DNA from: Hirundichthys speculiger
Lineage: Eukaryota > Chordata > Actinopteri > Beloniformes > Exocoetidae
Length of the DNA: 64,000 nucleotides
Assembly: GCA_018398805.1 (NCBI GenBank)
Contig: JAGFBZ010000558.1
Location: 62,001 to 126,000 of the forward strand
Reading direction: 5' to 3'
In this document: piece after piece, positions 34,302 to 45,030 of the stretch
Numbering within the stretch: position 1 is the stretch's first letter
How the letters are laid out: the number at the start of each line of letters is the position of its first letter
Made by a program: the position numbers and the translations under genes
The notes under the pieces: model-generated
What the model was told of the DNA's origin: nothing
The model's input: the letters and a program-made list of their open reading frames with translations, nothing else
Database searches by the model: none

Positions 34302-35177
34302 GATGTAACATATTTTTCGGTCTAAAAGACGTCTAATAAATGTCTAATAAACGTCTAACGGTCCCTAGACGTCTGGGCTAAAATCAGTCTACCACTGGTC
34401 TAAATGAAAGTTTTAGACTAGCCGTTTCTAAATCTAAACTACATTGTACATTGATCAATGACTGTTAAAAATGTTTTAATCCAGCATTTGGTCACCATTT
34501 ATACAATTTACTATTGTTTTATTTTGTATTTAATTATTAATGGATTAAATTGTACCGTATAGATTTGCGTTAATATAGACCGATTATAGACGGGCGAATT
34601 TCGTGTGTGAACTTAAACGAGACGTCTATTGCTCAGTGGGTTACTATAATATTGGTTGTATTTTGTTCATTGAATATTACCAGAGTTGAGAAGGAGCAAG
34701 ATCCTTTGTTACCGTAACGTTAATGAAACGACGCTAAGCTAATGGCAGTTAACAATGCTACAGTGTTTATTGTTCACCCGGCTATGAACTGAGACTTGAT
34801 AAGTCATATTCCATAACACTGACTTAGATTACAACTGACACAAGAATTGCTATTGAAGAAAATTATATTGCTATATGCTATTGCTATGTTTTTCAATGTC
34901 ACTCTGTAGCCTATAGTGCATTATATTGTCTGATTAATCTTAATATTGTCATGATCTGAGGGGTTTTGTGTCCTTGGTTTTTGGTTTTGTAGTCTTCCTT
35001 CGTTCAGTTTCTAAAAAATCTTTAAAAACCTTTAAAAAAATCGATAAAAAAAATCTTAAACAAGGTGTACCATGTCTCCACAAAACAGATTATTGAATTT
35101 TATGAGTGTGTTCATCTGGCCAATTAGGCTATCTCCTCTCATAAACCTATGAGATAAATAACACTGAGCGGAGCGGG

Positions 35178-35199
35178 TGACCGGTCCAAGATGGCGGCC
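35178..35199. promoter_or_regulatory. Right subterminal inverted repeat with YY1-like core
   Basis: GACCGGTCCAAGATGGCGGC: exact complement of 34167-34188 over 22 bp, lying 64 bp from the right terminus (the left one is 54 bp from its terminus). Confidence 0.5.
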
Positions 35200-35874
35200 C
35201 CAAACCTCGTCAGCGCCAGTAGGGAGTAGCGTTCGATGCGGCGTCTATCTTTATATGTCTATGATTTCTTTGACTATGACTGTGTTAACGATAAAAATAA
35301 GTGTCTTGTTGTAGAAGCAGGTGATACAATGTGTGGAATACTTCTGAAGGAGAAAAAAACCACAAATCTGAAAGTCCATTTGAAAAGCTCACACAAGAAG
35401 GCTAACCAAGACTACCTGGATAAGCTAGCCTAAGCTAGCTCCCTGGAAAGAAGCTACAGCTGCAGGCCAGTCAGCGTTGGGAAGGAACGGGAGAAAACAG
35501 CCCTATAATGGACTGTTTCCATGGAGACCAGATAGCTGCTGGTCAGTAAATACGCAGGAACACCACAAGCGGGAAGATTCATTGATAAATATGTTTATTG
35601 AGACCAGAATGTAAACACGACTATGTGATCCGATAGCCTTCAAAAAGTTCAGTGGTTCACTCCAACCAAAATTACAACCTAATTTACAAAATAAAACTAA
35701 AACTAACACTGAAACTAATAAAAACTAAACTAAAACTAAGTATTTCAAAACAAAAACGGATAAAAACTAGCAAAACTGCTCTAAAAACGAATTCAAACTA
35801 ACTGAATTTGAAAAAACTAAACTAAAAACTAAAACTAATGGAAAATCCAAAACTATTATAACCCTGGTCTGAAC

Positions 35875-36753
35875 TGCATAAACTGACTCCTGATCAGACT
35901 ACGTGCACTGGTTTACCTTACATGGTTGTGACTGGGAGCGCTGGGTAACAGCTGGAAGGAGATCGGTGGATGGATAGAAGATGGCGGTGAAGAAAAGCAA
36001 CATCCGGTGTCATTAGCCGTGGTTTTCCTCTGTAAAAGCTCCGTCTTTGATCACAGTTTCACTGAAACTGAAAGTCTGGTAGCTGCTGCATTAAAACTCA
36101 GAATAAAACAGACACATAAATAATTAAACGGGATCTACTGAAGGGGATAAAGTAAATCCAAGTTTATGTAAAGTTGAATGTATTTATAGCAAGAGAACGT
36201 CTGTAATTAGCAGCTTGAACACAAACAGTAAATGACGTTTCTGTTGGTTGGCTGGCTGTCATCCTTTAACGCCTCTAATAAGCTTTATGTATATATCATT
36301 ATAGCTGTTAGACAGGCATTAAAACACTGATCTGTTTTCCTGTGGTGGGTTCTGTCTGTGAACGTTGACACGAAGCCCTCGCTGAAATACCGCTAATCCC
36401 TCACCGTGACATGAAGACACAAAAAAACACTCGGATACGGGCGCACGCACGTGAAACACATGCCTCTCATCACTCAGGTGATTTGTCATTCAGCTGAGAG
36501 GATGTTGTTTTTTTTTTTTTAATTGAAAAGGGGTTGATGTGTCTTAGTCTCATTTAAATTCAAATGCATTTAAGTTACATAAGAAGTAAAAAGTAGATTT
36601 AAAAATTAAAAAAATGATCCTGAAACAAAGTGACACATGTCATTAAAAAAACAAAAAAATAGATCATCTGACAATATTCTTGGTAGTTTCCAAAAAAAAA
36701 TCCACTTGAACCTGTTTTATCATTTGCTGTTAACGACCTAGCACACACGTGTC
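35875..36753. other. Unassigned non-coding sequence
   Basis: T run near 36507-36520; nothing else recognised. Confidence 0.4.
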
Positions 36754-36781
36754 AAACACAAGGCCCTCGAGAGCTTGGATA
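36754..36781. mobile_element. Stub of Charlie-like family C
   Basis: CACACGTGTCAAACACAAGG then CCCTCGAGAGCTTGG: the first bases of family C with about 45 bp deleted relative to 57648. Confidence 0.6.
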
Positions 36782-36782
36782 A

Positions 36783-37115
36783 TCATATGATTTACCAGCA
36801 GAGAAGGTGATGAGTTCTCCATTAGCATTAGCATTAGCTCTGGTCCATAGTGTCGATGACTTCTTCACTATGGACCAGAGCTCGCTAGCCACCTATAAGC
36901 CTCGTTGTCTACAAATATATATGGCCCTGGATATTTATTTTGTTAGGTATAAGGTGAGGCTAGTGATGTTAACGTCACTTTATTAAATATATTAATACAA
37001 TGCTGCAACGGTCTCATGTTAGCATAGCTCTGGTGTGGAATAGACCTATGGACCAGAGCTAATGCTAACAGAGAACTCGTCACCCTCCCTGCTGCTAAAT
37101 CATATCATTTCTTTT
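36783..37115. repeat. Foldback repeat with 60-70 bp arms
   Basis: The left arm (about 36783-36853) contains CATATGATTTACCAGCAG, GTGATGAGTTCTCC and TTAGCTCTGGTCCATAG; the right arm (about 37043-37115) carries the same blocks inverted. A smaller inner hairpin, AGCTCTGGTCCATAGTG against CACTATGGACCAGAGCT, lies at 36836-36882. Probably a MITE; no TSD fixed. Confidence 0.65.
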
Positions 37116-37553
37116 ACTAAACGGTGGTTAAATCAATCATCTAATAAACAAAGCTAACTTACAGTGGAGCAAATGTAGGTGTGTTTTGTAACTTTCCCTG
37201 CGTTCAGTTGTGGACGAACACAACTGAACCTACAGCCTGTGTTTTTTCACCGTTTGTTTCAGCTTAGGAAAGAGAATAAAAATGTCTCCTCCAAACATTC
37301 TGGACACCTCGAGTCACTGTTGCAGGTCCCCAGCAGCAATATTTCACCACGGAGTTATTATAGTATAATATTAACACTGATGATACACATTGGAAAAATA
37401 GCTAATTAACACAGTCCTTAACGCAGGGGCAGCAAGTTTGTCCGACCTAGCAACAGTAACTAGGAAGGGGGCGGTGCTTACTTTCTGCTTCCCTCCTCAA
37501 CATTGTAACATGAATGCAAAGCATGTTTCAACACTCAAAGAGTGCAATCTCTC

Positions 37554-37584
<31 letters not shown>

Positions 37585-37970
37585 CCTTGGAAATAAACAG
37601 ATGGAAAGTGAAAAGGACTAAATGAGAGTAGTGATGGGGCTCCAGGCTGGGGGTTAGAGGAATATTTACCGGATCTCTTTGGCTCCCACCAGGCAGCTGT
37701 GACAGGCAAACACGCCAGGCCTGATTTGGTTTGTTTGGGTCGTTTTGAAGACACCACGGTTCTGAGAGCTGGGCCCGGTGATGGAGCACATGTGGGCAAA
37801 CAGAAACTGGCCCAGTTAAGCCAGACTGTCCTTTTTTTTTTTTAAATAAAGCATAAGTTAGACAGCGACAGCTCAACAAAGATGACTTCTTTGTGCTAAT
37901 GTAAATGCCAGCTGATCGTCGACCGGCTCCGCGGCCCTTCGTATCGGTTTTACGCTCCGTGGTCCAGATT
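37116..37970. other. Unassigned non-coding sequence with T26 run
   Basis: T homopolymer at 37558-37583; no gene recognised. Confidence 0.4.
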
Positions 37971-37975
37971 TTACG

Positions 37976-39354
37976 GTGGCCCTGAAGGGCAAACGACACC
38001 AACAAAAAGGAAAACACAACAACATTAACAAAAACACAACGACATTAACAAAAACACAACGACAAAAAGGAAAACACAACGACATTAACAAAAACACAAC
38101 GACATTAACAAAAACACAACGACATTAACAAAAACACAACGACAAAAAGGAAAACACGACATTAACAAAAACACGACATTAACAAAAACACAATGACATT
38201 ACAAAAACAAAAAAAAAAAAAAAACACAACGACAAAAAGGAAAACACAACGATATTAACAAAAACACAACGACAAAAAGGAAAACACGACATTAACAAAA
38301 ACACAACGACATTAACAAAAACACGACATTAACAAAAACACAACGACATTAACATTTTTGTTAATGTCGTTGTGTTTTTGTTAATGTCGTTGTGTTTTTG
38401 TTAATGTCGTTGTGTTTTCCTTTTTGTCGTTGTGTTTTTGTTAATGTCGTGTTTTTGTTAATATCGTGTTTTTGTTAATGTCGTGTTTTTGTTAATGTCG
38501 TTGTGTTTTTGTTAATGTCGTTGTTTTTTTGTTAATGTCGTTGTGTTTTCCTTTTTGTCGTTGTGTTTTTGTTAATGTCGTTGTGTTTTTGTTAATATCG
38601 TGTTTTTGTTAATGTCGTTGTGTTTTTGTTAATGTCGTTGTGTTTTTGTTAATGTCGTTGTGTTTTCCTTTTTGTCGTTGTGTTTTTGTTAATGTCGTTG
38701 TGTTTTTGTTAATATCGTGTTTTTGTTAATGTCGTTGTGTGTTTTTCCGTTTTGTTAATGTCGTTTTTGGTCGTGTTTTTGTAATGTCGTTTGTGTTTTT
38801 GTTAATTGTCGTTTGTTGTTTTTTGTTAATGTCGTTGTGTTTGTCCTTTTTGTCGTTGTGTTTTTGTTAATGTTGTTGTGTCGTGTTTTTGTTAATATCG
38901 TGTTGTTTTTGTTTTTGTAATGTCGTTGTGTGTTTTTGTTAATGTCGTTGTGTTTTTTGTTAATGTCGTGTTTTGTTAATGTCGTTGTGTGTTTTTGTTA
39001 ATGTCGTGTTTTTGTTGTGTGTTTTGTTAATGTCGTTTGTTGTTTTGTTAATGTCGTTGTGTTTTTGTTAATGTCGTCGTGTTGTGTGTTTTTGTTAATG
39101 TCGTGTTTTTGTTAATGTCGTCGTGTTTTTGTTAATGTTGTGTTTTTGTTAATGTCGTTGTGTTTTTGTTAATGTCGTGTTTTTGTTAATGTCGTCGTGT
39201 TTTTGTTAATGTTGTGTTTTTGTTAATGTCGTTGTGTTTTTGTTAATGTCGTTGTGTTTTTGTTAATGTCGTGTTTTTGTTAATGTCGTTGTGTTTTTGT
39301 CAATGTCGTTGTGTTTTCATCTTTGTTGGTGTCGTTTGCCCTTCAGGGCCACCG
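37976..39354. repeat. Giant palindromic minisatellite (20-bp unit, inverted arms)
   Basis: Outer ends ACGGTGGCCCTGAAGGGC and GCCCTTCAGGGCCACCGT are perfect inverted repeats, continued by AAACGACACCAACAAA. The left arm is an array of AACACAACGACATTAACAAA-type units with AAAAGGAAAACAC variants; the right arm is the same array inverted. The arms meet at 38355-38358 (loop TTTT). The left arm is about 380 bp, the right about 1,000 bp and more degenerate toward 38740-39060. Superfamily unknown; the flanks share only GATT. Confidence 0.9.
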
Positions 39355-39355
39355 T

Positions 39356-40052
39356 AAGATTTAGTCTCGTTCGCGGTCCCGCTCCTGTAAAGCGGAGCCT
39401 CCTCCCTGCAGTCGTTGAATATGCGTCTGAGCATAACGTGAGAGAAATGTTTGTACGTTGTTTCTTTTAAAACATAAAAATGTCATTTTGAGTGTACAAG
39501 GACGCTCTGAGTAGCTGAACCGTACATTGTCAAACACACTATACACTCGTTCTCTTTCATACTTTCTTCTCCTCTCTCTGCTGTCGGCTAGCCGAGTTCC
39601 CTTTCAGCCTTTTAATTCTTAATTCTATCGGTCCAGTATTATCTATCAACTATCTATTGATACGAGTGACTCAGAATTCATGGCCACCTTGATTTGTTTC
39701 CTTTGTCAACCAAAGCGTTCAGACTGTTTCTCGCCAAATCAATTTTTTAAAATTTTTTGGTAACTTTTTAAGGAATTTGATGTGATCTCTGCATGAATAC
39801 GATCGGAAGAGTTTTAAGATGGAGAATTTTCAGTCGAGTAAAGAAGAGGTTTTGAGAGAAAAGCCGAACCGGGAGGATGCGGGACCGTGATCCGACTCAG
39901 TGACGTCGGATCACTCGGGGCAGATGGCTTCGGCCCGCGGAGGGTTTTACAGGACCGTCGGAGCGAGTGTATGCGTCTGACAAGTTCATGTGTGTCTCTT
40001 TCAAAGGCTTCTCTCGAACAGACCTCTCCTTTTAATTCTGCCACCCAGCACG

Positions 40053-40088
<36 letters not shown>

Positions 40089-40272
40089 ACAAACAGCGCA
40101 CAAGAGGCTAATGGGGTGAAATGAGCATGTCTCCGTCTGAACAGTGGCATCTCTTCAGGCTGCGATGGAGTTCAGGATCCTGAAGCTGACATGTTAGGAC
40201 CGTCCCTTTTTTAAAAATCTGCAATATCAGTGCGTTTCAGTCTGGGTCGACGCCCAGATTTGGGTCACAACT
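39356..40272. other. Unassigned non-coding sequence with CA tract
   Basis: CA run at 40053-40095; no gene recognised. Confidence 0.4.
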
Positions 40273-40273
40273 A

Positions 40274-40639
40274 CAGTCATGGAAAAAATTATTAGATCCC
40301 CCTTGTTTTCTTCAGTTTCTTGTTCATTTTAATGCCTGGTACAACTAAAGGTACATTTGTTTGGACAAACATAACGATAACCACAAAGATTGCTCATAAG
40401 AGTTTTATTTAAGAGCTGATATCTTACCATTTTCCATGGTTTTCTTGATTATAACCTAAATCACTTAAGTTTTTACATCAATAGCTATGGCGTTGTACTG
40501 CCAAAAACACTGCTTTTATGCATTCAGTGTTTTCTTTTCTGTCTGTTTTAGTCACATGATGACGTTTAGTGGTACCAGGTATTAAAATGAACAAGAAACT
40601 GAAGAAAAAATGGTGGTCTAATAATTTTTTCCATGACTG
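40274..40639. mobile_element. Tc1/mariner MITE, copy 2, intact ends
   Basis: CAGTCATGGAAAAAATTATT at the left and TAATAATTTTTTCCATGACTG at the right, flanked by TA (40272-40273 and 40640-40641). Same sequence and orientation as 3794-4154 but with an intact right terminus. Its right TA is also the first dinucleotide of the adjacent hAT element. Confidence 0.9.
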
Positions 40640-41709
40640 TAGGTCAACGATTAAACTTTTTAATCGCGATTAATCGCAATATTTTCCTGATTAATCACGA
40701 TTAATCGCATTGTATACGCAAACTGAAATAATGAATTCAAAAGTAGTGTAAAATGCACTTTTATTTAAATGTTCTGCTGCCATATGAACTAAAGTGCCAT
40801 AACATAACACTTAACATCAGCACTTGTCAGTAACACATATTTAGTGTAAATCTCATCTTAAAAAAATGTAAAATAAAATAAAGCTTATTGCCACTGCCAG
40901 GGCATTAATGTCATCCTGTTTTTATAAAAAATTTAAAAAAAAGTCTACAAACAAAATCTAACAAAATGATTGTGATTCAGCACAATCAGAACATTAAAAC
41001 AGGTCAATTTCTGAGGTAACAGCAGAAACTTTTAACGGGGAGTTCAACTTGTCAGTTGTTACAAATAACCTTGTTTCTGTTGAATCCTCCATCTGGGAGA
41101 ACTTTAAAATGAAAATGTCCATGTTAAAGTTCAGTAACTTTACCAATTCATGTATCAATCAAAAATTAAAAAAAAAATAAAAATTAAAAAGTGACATTTT
41201 ATTACGTTTTTCGTTTTTTAATCTAACACAAAAAAATGAAAAATGCCTGTTTTTTTTTTTTTTTATAATTCAATTTTAGACTTGGATCAAAAATACAAAA
41301 TTAAAAATCGGGCCACAGAACTGAATTTGTTTTATAATGGAGGACTGGACTTTCTGTTGTCATTACACATCTGAGCCACTAGGTGGAGCCGCACTGCAGT
41401 AACCAGCTAGAGAACAGCAGGACAGTGAACACATGGAGCAGATCTGATGGAACATGGAGGAATGACCACAAACGTTTGGTTGTTGTCCAGAATTTTATTT
41501 TTAGACAGAATTGTTAATATTTCTACCTGAGTTGCTACCTGAACTGTAAAGTTCACGGATTTTTACCGTTGTCCATGTCTGTTTTAGCTTTTTCGCATGT
41601 TTACCTGCAATTTATCTTCCGGTTCTGCAGCAGCCAGTAACAGACTTTTCAAAACAAAAGCATGTGAGCAACATGTGTTAACGCGTGATGAAATAAATGT
41701 CGGCGTTAA
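40640..41709. mobile_element. hAT element, family B, copy 1 (right end lost)
   Basis: Starts TAGGTCAACGATTAAAC, where copy 2 has TAGGGCGGGGCAACGATTAA, so five or six bases are altered. It follows copy 2 in reverse to GTCGGCGTTAA and then breaks off. TTAATCGCGATTAATCGC subterminal repeats are present. Non-coding. Confidence 0.75.
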
Positions 41710-43138
41710 GTGTGCTCTGATTGGTCCGTTCATCTCCACCCACAAATATGCATCAGCTAGATTGACATGTGACAGTCAGGTCGTATGAGCCTAAATATTC
41801 TGGAATAAATTAATATTCTGGTGCAGAGGTGACCAAAAATGTTAAGACTCAATATAAAGATTCAAAACTGATTTTGTTATATTCACCTGTTTTTGTCTCC
41901 AAGGCTTCAACAACACGGTGAGAAATGTTTTATTTGGTCCTTTTGAACGTTTTGAAGGTTCATTTATCCGTCTTCTATCATATCAACATGGTCACACATT
42001 ACTCTGTTTCTCTGAAGTGAAACCTCCTCTTTCGGCTCCCAGTTCATGTTGTTTTTTCCCCTTTTTTTTCTCAATTTCAACTATTTCACGTGGGAACAAA
42101 TTTTTCGGTGAAGGTGAACCTTCTGACGAGCGAAGAAGCTAAAGTCAACACCTCTGTTTAAAACACAACAGCTGACTAGCCTCCCCTGTTTACCGCCGGC
42201 CGTGCACACGGACGTGCACGCTCTCCCCGAGCACAAACACAGACACGTCGACGCAGGCAAACATGTACACAGAGCAGCTGTTCAAACTTCTTCCAGTGAG
42301 ACCACACTGCTGCTGAGAGCTTTGTGCTGCTAACGTGGATTAAAATAAAGAAGACGAGGCCGTTCTGAGCGCAACAGCTGTTTATGAAGAAGTTTATAAT
42401 CCGCTCTCATGGGCACAAAACTACATCAGACCGTAGTTTTCAGCATTGTTGAGATGTATATTGATGACACTCGAGAACAACAAAGGAATATTCTGTTTAT
42501 ATGAAAAATGATTTTTTTCCCTCTCTAAATTACAGAGTTGTTAAGGAGTAATGAACATAACCTGAATCTCATACCACAGTTATTGATGTCTAAAAAACAA
42601 ATCTAAAGGAGAATAAAACTCTATCACTATTCATTTTCAGAAATAAAGAGTTTCAGGGGAGCAAAAAAAAAGTTGGGACTTCCCGCCATGACGGCTCCTC
42701 CCCCTTCTCGTCTTCCTCACCTGAACTCGAGGCTTGTTCGTGCTTCTCATGTAGGCAACACGCGGACTCTACGCCCCCTCTGGCGTTCATGCTTACGAGT
42801 TATTGTTTACGTCGCTCTGTAATTCCATCACCACCACCAGAGGGCAGCGTGGGCTCCGTTCCGCCGTAGCTGCCAGCGCAGCGTCGCAGCGAACTGTCGT
42901 TCTGCCCGATTTAAAGACGACGAAGAAGAGCAAGTCCACCAATCACATTTTTCGCAGTTCGTGTCGGCGCGGTGTTCGGCTACGTTTGGAGAGAGGTGCA
43001 TGTCGGTTTGATGCAGAATTATAAATCAGCTTTAAGACATTTTTTTTTAACTGTTTATTTCGTTTTGCATATTGACATAGAAAACAGTCAACTGAAACTA
43101 ATAATACTAACTGAACAAACAAACCAAGGGCCTAGATA
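41710..43138. other. Unassigned non-coding sequence
   Basis: Nothing recognised on either strand. Confidence 0.4.
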
Positions 43139-43860
43139 CTATAATATGATTGAGTGGGCATTGTTCATGTCTTTGAATGATTTCCATTTTTTCCAGTTTC
43201 GTTCAAAGTCATCTGCTTTAAGTCGTAGATGGAACGTAATTCTCTCCATTAGGTAAATTTCTTCCATTATATCCATCACTTTTTTAACCATTTCCTGGTA
43301 ATGGCCTTCTTGTTGTCATTATTTTGAAGAGGTACTTGTCTTCTTTCAGAACTTATTCCTTCTGGGATCAGTCCAAAATGCAGAGTTCGGGGATCCTTGG
43401 GAACCTTGTGATTCAGAATACGTTCCAGAAGTCCAACAATACCGTCCCAGAAAGGTTGGATTTCAAAAAATGTGACTATGGATGGCAGAGTAGGGTAGGG
43501 GGTTAGTGGTTAGGGTTAGGGTTAGGGCTAACCCCCTAACTCTAACCCTTGTCCACACTGTCGCCAACACTGTTGTTGTATCCCAGTGCATTTACTTTGG
43601 ATTCGAGGAGTCATATTATTTTTTATTTATATTTTTCCAGCCAAATTCTCTCCAACGTCTGGATGCTGTCAGCTGAGTTGCATTTTACACAATACATGCC
43701 AGTCACACTCTGAAATATCAGTCTGCAATTCTTCATCTCATTTAACTTTTATATAGTGAATTATTATTACCGTCACAGTTCTGTAGGCATGTATACAGCT
43801 TTAGGACATTTACTGAGCAGCTCATCGTTGGGGGGGCCACCTTCTCGTTATCTCCTGGGT
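43139..43860 (-). pseudogene. L1/Tx1-type LINE ORF2 C-terminal fragment
   Basis: The minus strand, pieced over frameshifts, reads DEELQTDISECDW, MTPRIQSKCTG and QQCWRQCGQG (the CCHC-like knuckle typical of L1-type ORF2 C-termini). After the telomere-like insert it continues IVTFFEIQPFWDGIVGLLER, NDNKKAITRKWL, MDIMEEIYLMERITFHLRL and DDFERNWKKWKSF, ending at a stop at 43139-43141. These are the conserved C-terminal motifs of L1-like reverse-transcriptase proteins. At least two frameshifts and a short deletion before MDIMEEIY make it dead. The upstream limit near 43860 is approximate. Confidence 0.8.
43491..43549. repeat. Interstitial telomere-like repeats in head-to-head arrangement
   Basis: TTAGGGTTAGGGTTAGGG followed directly by CTAACCCCCTAACTCTAACCC. 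About 57 bp stand where the LINE frame should have only about four codons between GQG and the following CP motif. Confidence 0.85.
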
Positions 43861-44143
43861 CTTTACGTCATCCTGGACGGTGGCTTTTATTTTATTTCGC
43901 TAATCCCCAGCCTTCCTCCATAGCCCTGGACTTGGCGTGAAACCCTCCGTGCATCGCCATGAGTTTCTCTCGTCTTGACATCTGGGCTCGGGCTTCACTC
44001 CTTCAGGTTCTCACCCTCTGCAGGGTTAGGTTGGTTCCTCGGAGCCATTTGCTTGTGGGATCCCAAGGTGTTTTCCCTCTTGAAGTTCAGCCGCTTCAGC
44101 TGCGATGATTTTGTTCAAACGACACTCCAGTGTGTCTGCTGTA

Positions 44144-44180
<37 letters not shown>

Positions 44181-44708
44181 TCTAGCGAGGTGTTCATAAC
44201 CGAGTCGTCATTCAGAAAAAGCGATGATGTGTCGTCGCTGAGTTGTCTCATGCACGAGGTGTTCAAACCGAGTCGTCATTCAGAAAAAGGCTGATTGTCC
44301 GCTGTAGGTTGGAAATGAGTTGCTGCCTCGAGTGAAGCGCCGCGTTGTGAAGGTGTCTTAAAAAAAAAAGGTGTCATCTACATAAACTGTTTATATAATT
44401 TTGAGCTTTTTATTGGGTTGTTATTATGTGAGTAAAGCAGGTTCATGTCCATAAATTCCTCTCTTTTGAGTAAATGCCACAATTTGATGAGCTTTTGGAC
44501 TTGTAACATTTGTTTGCATGTGTGTGTGTGTGTGTGCGTGTGTGTGTGCTTTATCGGTCTGGTTTTATCTTTCCACCCCTCCTCTCTCTTTCTGTCTCTC
44601 AGGATTAAACATGTTTATCAATTATCACTCCATCTTGCCTCTAGCCCTCTGCACGCTACAGTTAATTGAATGATTAAACAATCGCTACTCCTGAGGGAGT
44701 GTGTGTCC

Positions 44709-44750
<42 letters not shown>

Positions 44751-44952
44751 GGGTGTGTTTGCAAACACGGCGGTGATGCCCTTAGTTGATTGCAATGCAC
44801 TCGTCAAATATGCTCATTAATTTATAACACACACACAGATGGCAGCGACTGGTAGCACCATGTGTTGATCGCAGCTGATGCGCCTGATCTTCCTCTGGCA
44901 ACTGGTCAGATACGTGTGTGTGACAAAACAATCCTAAAATATGTCTTTATCT

Positions 44953-44956
<4 letters not shown>
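43861..44956. other. Unassigned non-coding sequence with three TG microsatellites
   Basis: TG runs at about 44140-44180, 44515-44549 and 44711-44748. A direct repeat containing AACCGAGTCGTCATTCAG occurs near 44199 and 44265. No gene recognised. Confidence 0.6.
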
Positions 44957-45026
<70 letters not shown>

Positions 45027-45030
45027 GTAT
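44957..45030. repeat. (AT)n microsatellite
   Basis: Pure AT run of about 64 bp ending in GTATATGTAT immediately before the hAT terminus at 45031. Confidence 0.95.

Larger units (their letters stand above)
34113..35263 (+). mobile_element. P-superfamily-like DNA transposon (non-autonomous), nested in hAT
   Basis: Perfect 8-bp duplication ATTTCTTT at 34105-34112 and 35264-35271, confirmed by the uninterrupted sister copies. Ends CATAGACGTATATAGAGATA and CTATCTTTATATGTCTATG form an imperfect TIR of about 30 bp that continues through GACGCCGCAT. A second inverted repeat of 22 bp lies subterminally. A THAP-type peptide starts at 34218. CA-starting TIR of about 30 bp, 8-bp TSD, subterminal inverted repeats and an N-terminal THAP module together are the layout of P elements. 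The remaining 900 bp have no transposase; the block near 34318-34380 repeats AGACGTCT and may be another nested piece. Confidence 0.75.
34059..35433 (+). pseudogene. BED-finger N-terminus of family A transposase, split by an insertion
   Basis: The 5' part from ATG at 34059 reads MAAAKVVRKRLSPIWDFF; the frame resumes at 35264 with DFFDYDCVNDKNKC, then TTNLKVHLKSSHKK and ANQDYLDKLA followed by a stop at 35433. The 8-bp target ATTTCTTT of the insertion lies in the codons for the WDFF motif, a conserved part of the BED fold. Unlike copies 1 and 2, the His-containing part is in frame. The rest of the transposase is absent. Confidence 0.85.
33783..35866 (+). mobile_element. hAT element, family A, copy 3, full ends
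   Basis: Perfect 8-bp duplication GTCTGAAC at 33775-33782 and 35867-35874. Ends CAAGGTTATTATCGTTAACG and ACTATTATAACCCTG, with AT-rich subterminal CTAAAACTAA repeats. This copy defines the family and fixes it as hAT. It carries one VNTR unit and an unshifted BED frame, but was itself split by the element at 34113-35263. Confidence 0.92.

Noticed and set aside
34947..35010. Possible second LTR start (TGTCATGATCTGAGGGG)
   Set aside because: Only about 60 bp of resemblance and no matching CA end.
43491..43549. True telomere
   Set aside because: Only three TTAGGG units, head-to-head, and embedded in a LINE; interstitial patch only.
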